DNA from: Dolomitihabitans soli
GTDB lineage: Bacteria; Actinomycetota; Actinomycetes; Streptosporangiales; Streptosporangiaceae
DNA: 64,000 nt
Direction: 5' to 3'
Assembly (NCBI RefSeq): GCF_022213955.1
Contig: NZ_JAKNTW010000002.1
Coordinates: 124,001-188,000 of the forward strand
Position numbers and translations under genes: made by a program. Below, in pieces: positions 59,677-64,000 of this stretch (positions are counted from its first letter, which is position 1; each line of letters starts with the position of its first letter). The notes under the pieces were generated by a model, which had not been told where the DNA came from, did not search any database, and worked only from the letters and a program-made list of their open reading frames with translations.

Positions 59677-60588
59677 TCAACGGGCCTGCTCGACCACCTC
59701 GGCGAGCCGGGGCAGGACGGCGTCCGCGACGGTGATCTCCCGGTCGATGAGGCCGTTGGCGAAGAAGAGGTCGGCGGCGCGCTGCTGCTCGGCCACGAAC
59801 TCGTCGCTGACCGCGTGCAACCCGAACGGCCGCCTGCGCAGCGCGTTCTCCCAGGCGTCGGGGTCTCCGCCGTCGTCGGCGGCGAACAGGGCGGCGGCCT
59901 CCCGGTAGTTCGCCTGGATCCAGCGGTCGGACTCCTGGAGGGCGGCCACGATCGCGGCCAGCTCGCCGGGCCGGCCCTCGGCGAAGTCGCGGCGGGTGAA
60001 CCACAGCGAGCGATGGCTGAACAGCCCGTCGGTGGCGACCAGTTCCCGGGTGGACGCCTCCAGTTCGACCCGGGTGAGCGAGGGATAGGAGCCGACCCAG
60101 GCGTCGACCTTCCGGTCCAGGAACAGCTGGGCCGCTTCCGCCCCGGCGTCCACCGGTTCAATGTCCTTCCAGGTCAGGCCCACGCCTTCGAGCGCGAAGA
60201 GGAGCAGCGTGGTCTGCCAGGAGCCGTGCCCCAGCGCGACCCGCTTACCCGCCAGGTCGGCGGGGGAGCCGATCGGCGAGTCCTCGTGCACGATCAGCCG
60301 CCCGTTCTCGTGCCGGGAGCCGGACGTCGCGACGTAGACGACGTCGTGGCCCTTGCCCTGCGCGGTGACGGGCGGCGTGGAGCCGGTGCCGATGAAGTCG
60401 TAGCCGCCGTCGAAGAGGTGGTCGCCGTGCAGCGACGGCAGGCCCTCGGTGGCCGCGGGCCGGTCGCCCGAGGGGAGGCTGCGCAGGTCGACCCATTCGA
60501 CGTCGGGGATCGACCGTTCCAGGATGCCCCGGTGGCGCAGCACCCACAGGGAGTTGTTACTGGGGAAATATCCGACTCGCAAGCTCAT
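59677..60588 (-). CDS. SsuA/SBP-fold protein without signal peptide
   Basis: 303 aa. Periplasmic-binding-protein-like II fold of the SsuA/TauA (NMT1) type: GGYDFIGTGSTPPVTAQGKG, SPADLAGKRVALGHGSWQTT and LFLDRKVDAWVGSYPSLTRVELEAST. No signal peptide or lipobox, and no Cys at all, so it is unlikely to be a classical binding lipoprotein; a cytoplasmic enzyme or sensor is possible. Last gene of the operon, with ATG overlapping the monooxygenase stop by 4 nt. Confidence 0.85.
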   Translation of the reverse strand: MSLRVGYFPSNNSLWVLRHRGILERSIPDVEWVDLRSLPSGDRPAATEGLPSLHGDHLFDGGYDFIGTGSTPPVTAQGKGHDVVYVATSGSRHENGRLIVHEDSPIGSPADLAGKRVALGHGSWQTTLLLFALEGVGLTWKDIEPVDAGAEAAQLFLDRKVDAWVGSYPSLTRVELEASTRELVATDGLFSHRSLWFTRRDFAEGRPGELAAIVAALQESDRWIQANYREAAALFAADDGGDPDAWENALRRRPFGLHAVSDEFVAEQQRAADLFFANGLIDREITVADAVLPRLAEVVEQAR

Positions 60589-61745
60589 GAGCTAATTCCT
60601 TCCAGAAGTGGGGACTGAACACGGAGGTCACGCCCGCGCAGCAACGGGAGGACCTCCTCGCCGACGCGGTACGCCTCCTCCAGATGGGGGACGCCCGCCA
60701 GGATGAAGGCGTCGACGCCGAGCGAGATCAGCTCGTCCAGCCGCTCGGCGACCTGCTGGTAGCTCCCGACGAGCCCGAACGCCGGCCCGCCGCGCAGCAG
60801 GTGGAACCCGCCCCACACGTTGGGCTGCACCTCGAGGTCGCGGTAGCCGTTGACCGCCCCGGTGACGAAGGACCGGCTGCGCTGCCAGCCGATGGAGTCA
60901 CCGGTCGCGCCGCGCAGCACGGACGGGTCGATGCCGTCCCAGCCGCGCCGGATCTCCTCCCACGCCTCCTCCTCGGTGTCACGCGCCAGGACCTCGACGC
61001 GCACCGCGAACTTCGGCGCCCGCCCGATCGTTTCGCTGTGCTCCCGCACCTGCGCGAACTTCTCCGCCAGCGGCTCGTACGGCTCCAGCCACGAGAGGTA
61101 GTGGTCGGCGTGCCGCCCGGCGGCCTGGATCGCCGCCTTGGAGGACCCGGAGAAGTAGATCTCCGGGAAGGGCTGCCGGGCGAGCGGCTCGGGCAGCCCC
61201 GCGCCCTCCACCCGGTAGAACCGCCCCTCGAAGTCGTACGGCCCGCCGTTCCAGACGCCCTTGAGCACGTCGAGGAACTCCGAGGTGCGCGCGTAGCGGT
61301 CGTCGTGGTCCACCTTGTCGCCCCACCAGAGCTGGTCGGGGCCGCCACCACCGGAGATGATGTTGTACACGACCCGCCCGCCGGTGGCCCGTTGGAGGCT
61401 GGCCGACATCCTGGCCGCCTGCACGGGATGCAGGAACCCCGGCTGGAAAGCGATCATGAACCGATAGGTGCTGGTCTCGCGGGCGAGCGTCGCGGCGGCC
61501 GCCCACGGGTCGTCCGTGTTGGGGAACGACGGCAGCAACCCACCGACGAATCCGGAGATCTCCGACGCGCGGGCGACGTCGGCCATGTGGTCCACGTAGC
61601 TGTAGCCGTCGGCGTGGCCGTCGCGGATGCCGGGCGTCAGGCTGCCCGGCAGCACCGGCGCCCACGCCCCCCGGCTCACCGTCCGCCGCCGCAGCGACTG
61701 CTGGTCGCCGTGGGTGCCGATCCGCCAGTAGATGTCAACGGGCAT
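60585..61745 (-). CDS. SsuD-like FMNH2-dependent monooxygenase
   Basis: 386 aa, luciferase-like (LLM) fold. SsuD-type regions: YSYVDHMADVARASEISGFV, FMIAFQPGFLHPVQAARMSA, SLQRATGGRVVYNIISGGGG, DRYARTSEFLDVLKGVW and PEIYFSGSSKAAIQAAGRHA. Alkanesulfonate monooxygenases of this type release sulfite from sulfonates using FMNH2 and O2. GGAGG before the ATG. Its ATG lies 11 nt inside the upstream monooxygenase gene. Fourth gene visible in the operon. Confidence 0.88.
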   Translation of the reverse strand: MPVDIYWRIGTHGDQQSLRRRTVSRGAWAPVLPGSLTPGIRDGHADGYSYVDHMADVARASEISGFVGGLLPSFPNTDDPWAAAATLARETSTYRFMIAFQPGFLHPVQAARMSASLQRATGGRVVYNIISGGGGPDQLWWGDKVDHDDRYARTSEFLDVLKGVWNGGPYDFEGRFYRVEGAGLPEPLARQPFPEIYFSGSSKAAIQAAGRHADHYLSWLEPYEPLAEKFAQVREHSETIGRAPKFAVRVEVLARDTEEEAWEEIRRGWDGIDPSVLRGATGDSIGWQRSRSFVTGAVNGYRDLEVQPNVWGGFHLLRGGPAFGLVGSYQQVAERLDELISLGVDAFILAGVPHLEEAYRVGEEVLPLLRGRDLRVQSPLLEGISS

Positions 61746-62742
61746 GCTCGTCCTCCTTCACCAGCAGGGGCAGCAACCGCTCCCCCAGCCGGTACGTCTC
61801 CTCGATGTGCGGCCGCGCCTCCAGGAAGAAGGTCGTGACGCCTCGCGCGAGGTAGCCACGGATGGCCTGTGCGACGGTCTCGTACGACCCGACCAGCCCG
61901 GCCGAGCCGAACCCGGTCCACAACGGCCCCCGCTCCGGAACCGCCTCGGGCTCGCCGCCGCTCCTGATCCACAGGGTGCGCGCCGCCTCCCACGCCTCCT
62001 CGTCGTCGTCCCTGGCCAGCACGGGCACCCGGAGCCCGGCCGTCGCGCGTCCCCGGGTCAGCGCGGCGATGCCCGCCTCCAGGTCGTCCTCCGGCCGGAA
62101 CACGTGCACGTCGGCGTGCCGCGCGGACAGCGCCAGCGCCTCGGGTGAGGTGCCCGACAGATGGATCCGGGGGAACGGACGGCCCGACAGCGGCGGCTGG
62201 AACCCGCCGGACAGCACGTGGTAGAACCGCCCGTCGAAGCTGTAGCCCTCCTCGTGCCACACTCCCTTGGCCACGGTGAGGAACTCGTCCGCCCGGACAT
62301 AACGGTTGGCGCCCGTCACGAAGTCACCCTGTGACCTGGCGACGGACCGATCGAGATCGACCGCCACCTGCCAGTCCAGCCGGTCGCCGGAGAACCGCTG
62401 CAACGAGGCCGAGATCTTCGCCGCGTAGACGGGCGTGGCGATCACCGGATGGAACTCCGCCACCACCCGCAACCACCTCGTCTGCCGCAGCAGCCCGGCG
62501 GCGACCACCAGGGACTCCTCGCCGCCGGCGTCGAAGGGCGCGAGCGCCCCGCCGAACGTCGCGATCTCCGCCGCCCGCCCCACCTGAGCCAGATGGTCGA
62601 AGGGCCCGAACGCGCCCCGCCGTACGTCGGAGACCACCGGAGGCAGTACGGCGTGCGCGCCCGGCTGCCAGTCGCCCCGGTTGCGGCGCAGCGGGTGCCG
62701 GCCGTCGCCCCGGGCGGGCAGCGTGATCAGGAACCTGGGCAT
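61735..62742 (-). CDS. SsuD-like FMNH2-dependent monooxygenase (second copy)
   Basis: 335 aa, LLM fold, paralogous to the downstream monooxygenase: AEFHPVIATPVYAAKISASL, QRFSGDRLDWQVAVDLD, RYVRADEFLTVAKGVWHEEG and PRIHLSGTSPEALALSARHA. Divergent in the FMN-binding region from the 386-aa copy, so probably acts on a different intermediate. Start abuts the DszB-like stop (TGAATG). Confidence 0.86.
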   Translation of the reverse strand: MPRFLITLPARGDGRHPLRRNRGDWQPGAHAVLPPVVSDVRRGAFGPFDHLAQVGRAAEIATFGGALAPFDAGGEESLVVAAGLLRQTRWLRVVAEFHPVIATPVYAAKISASLQRFSGDRLDWQVAVDLDRSVARSQGDFVTGANRYVRADEFLTVAKGVWHEEGYSFDGRFYHVLSGGFQPPLSGRPFPRIHLSGTSPEALALSARHADVHVFRPEDDLEAGIAALTRGRATAGLRVPVLARDDDEEAWEAARTLWIRSGGEPEAVPERGPLWTGFGSAGLVGSYETVAQAIRGYLARGVTTFFLEARPHIEETYRLGERLLPLLVKEDEHAR

Positions 62743-63729
62743 TCAGGCCACCGCCCGGTGTGCCAGTCGCTCCCGAGCCTGCGCCAGCGGCTCGGGAGCC
62801 ACCCAGGAGGCGAGGTCGAAGTCGCCGGCGAGGAAGCCGTGCGTCTGCAGGAAGGTCTGCTGGATCGCGAGCAGGCCGAGCCGCTCACTGGACAGGTCGG
62901 GGTGCAGGGCGGTGTGGAAGTCGCCCCGGTAGGCGGTGGCCACGGCCTCCGCTCCCGAACCGGTCTCGCCCGCCAGGATCGAGCGGACGCCGTCGAGGTC
63001 GTCCGCCGCCCAGTCGGCCGCGCGCAGGCTCTGCTCCAGGAAGGCGACGACCAGGTCCGGGTGACGGTCGAGGAGTTCCTCGTGCACGGTGATCGGACGG
63101 GGTGTGCCGTTGTTCACCCGGGTACGCGGGTCGGGGTGCGCGTCCAGGTCGACGGCTACCACGGCGCCGATCCGCCGCGCCTGCTCGGCGGCGCGGGCAC
63201 CCTTGGCGTACACCGCGTCCACCTCGCCCGAGGCCAGTTCGGCGAGGCCCGGCCAGGACGGGGACGCGCTGCTCGCCACCTCCACGAACGTGACCTCCTC
63301 CAGGGTCAGGCCGGCCTGGGCGAGCGCGCCCTTGGCGCCGTGCAGCGCCATCGCGCGGGGGAAGCTCCGCGCGCGGGTCTCCGCCCAGCCCGGCAGCGCG
63401 ATCCGGGCGCCGCGCAGCCCGGCGGCGCCGGTGATGCCGGAATCCGGCCGGACCAAGATCGACTGCCACTCCTCGATCCAGGTCAGGCCGATCAGCCGGG
63501 TCGGCGCGCCCTCGGCGCGGGCCGCCAGCGCGGGAACGTTCCCGCCCTCGCGGAACAGGCCGACCAGCCGGTGGTCGAAGTGGCGCGGGGCCAGCTCGGG
63601 CCCGGCGTCCTGCAGGACCCCCAGCTCCAGCCCCGACCGGCCGAACTCCTCGGCCAGCCAGCCGAGATTGTGGGCCAGGCCGCTGGCGGTGGGCACGGGG
63701 CAACGGGTGTACCAGATCTTGTCCGGCAT
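62743..63729 (-). CDS. DszB-like sulfinate desulfinase
   Basis: 328 aa, SsuA-like fold without signal peptide. It matches DszB (2-hydroxybiphenyl-2-sulfinate desulfinase), which cleaves C-S bonds of aryl sulfinates. Cys10 sits in WYTRCPVPTASG, aligned with the DszB nucleophile motif YSNCPVPNA. His50 (APRHFDHRL) and Arg60 (FREGGNVPAL) keep the 10-residue spacing of DszB His60 and Arg70, and the following GG is kept. The C-terminus (FDLASWVAPEPL) also aligns. GAGGAG 4 nt before ATG 63729; a longer TTG start at 63741 is unlikely. It follows the ATPase gene by 8 nt. Confidence 0.85.
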   Translation of the reverse strand: MPDKIWYTRCPVPTASGLAHNLGWLAEEFGRSGLELGVLQDAGPELAPRHFDHRLVGLFREGGNVPALAARAEGAPTRLIGLTWIEEWQSILVRPDSGITGAAGLRGARIALPGWAETRARSFPRAMALHGAKGALAQAGLTLEEVTFVEVASSASPSWPGLAELASGEVDAVYAKGARAAEQARRIGAVVAVDLDAHPDPRTRVNNGTPRPITVHEELLDRHPDLVVAFLEQSLRAADWAADDLDGVRSILAGETGSGAEAVATAYRGDFHTALHPDLSSERLGLLAIQQTFLQTHGFLAGDFDLASWVAPEPLAQARERLAHRAVA

Positions 63730-63737
63730 GGGACTCC

Positions 63738-64000
63738 TCAACGGGAAACGGCGACGCCCAGATGGGCGAGGAACAGACGACGGTGTTCGGCGAAGGCCGG
63801 ATCGTCACGGTCACGCGGATGGGGGAGATCGATGGGCCGGTCCACGGCGAACCCGCCCTCGCGCAGCACCACGACCCGGTCGGCGAGCCGTACGGCCTCC
63901 TCCACGTCGTGGGTGACCAGCACGACGGCCGGGCGGTGGCGCTCGCACAGCTCGGCGACGAGCTCCTGCATCTGCAGGCGGGTGAGCGCGTCGAGCGCGG
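63738..64000 (-). CDS. SsuB-like ABC transporter ATPase (C-terminal part, continues beyond window)
   Basis: C-terminal 87 codons visible; the 5' end lies past position 64000. ALDALTRLQMQELV follows the Walker B region, then VVLVTHDVEEAVRLADRVVVLREGG contains the H-loop His. Typical of nitrate/sulfonate/taurine importer ATPases (SsuB/TauB). Suggests that an organosulfur importer is part of the operon; its permease and further binding protein would lie upstream of the window. Confidence 0.85.
   Translation of the reverse strand, partial: ALDALTRLQMQELVAELCERHRPAVVLVTHDVEEAVRLADRVVVLREGGFAVDRPIDLPHPRDRDDPAFAEHRRLFLAHLGVAVSR

Overview
The window is GC-rich actinomycete chromosome. Codons end almost always in G or C, GTG and TTG starts are common, and several genes appear to be leaderless. 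Typical actinobacterial families are DUF2510, DUF4032, an accessory SecA2, a TIGR03118 protein, L-lysine 6-transaminase and a c-di-AMP (ydaO) riboswitch. The gene set resembles Streptosporangiaceae (Nonomuraea or Streptosporangium-like), but that placement rests on gene content alone.

Layout. 1-4.1 kb: membrane pseudokinase, DUF2510 protein, oligoribonuclease, tRNA-His with terminator, small LuxR-type regulator. 4.1-8.7 kb: lysine 6-transaminase, HdeD and TrhA membrane proteins, class II aldolase, and a membrane protein/XRE repressor pair whose promoter sits between two operators. 8.9-14.2 kb: GNAT, spermidine-synthase-like protein, a penicillin-binding protein that has lost its catalytic residues, thioesterase, SodC-like lipoprotein, pterin dehydratase. 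14.2-17.5 kb: an ngcEFG-type sugar ABC importer behind a perfect palindromic operator. 17.7-25.4 kb: DUF4032 protein, RlpA-like secreted protein under a c-di-AMP riboswitch, universal stress protein, MaoC, TIGR03118, MoxR/VWA pair. 25.6-36.9 kb: alcohol dehydrogenase and cysteine hydrolase, NERD protein, a TetR gene and a three-gene acyl-CoA dehydrogenase operon sharing one operator, a second TetR facing an FAD monooxygenase, and a decayed amidohydrolase. 36.9-43.8 kb: SoxR facing an MFS exporter, then an AraC regulator with a three-gene MFS/reductase/deacetylase operon. 43.8-54.1 kb: DMT and VOC genes, EamA exporter with a possible leader peptide, SecA2, aldo/keto reductase with PPOX protein and XRE regulator, DUF1772/NmrA pair facing an AraC regulator. 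54.1-58.9 kb: remains of a sugar ABC transporter (ATPase, DeoR regulator, 5'-truncated permease) and a secreted SGNH hydrolase with a cellulose-binding module. 58.9-64 kb: TetR and a tightly overlapping organosulfur operon that leaves the window inside an SsuB-like ATPase gene.

The most interesting system is that last operon. It encodes an SsuB-like ATPase, a DszB-like sulfinate desulfinase with Cys-His-Arg in the expected arrangement, two SsuD-like flavin monooxygenases, and an SsuA-fold protein without a signal peptide. Together these suggest oxidation and cleavage of an organic sulfone, sulfonate or sulfinate to release sulfite. Other points of interest are the catalytically dead PBP, the c-di-AMP riboswitch, several regulator/operator pairs read directly from the DNA, and two tandem-repeat arrays that have duplicated gene 3' ends.
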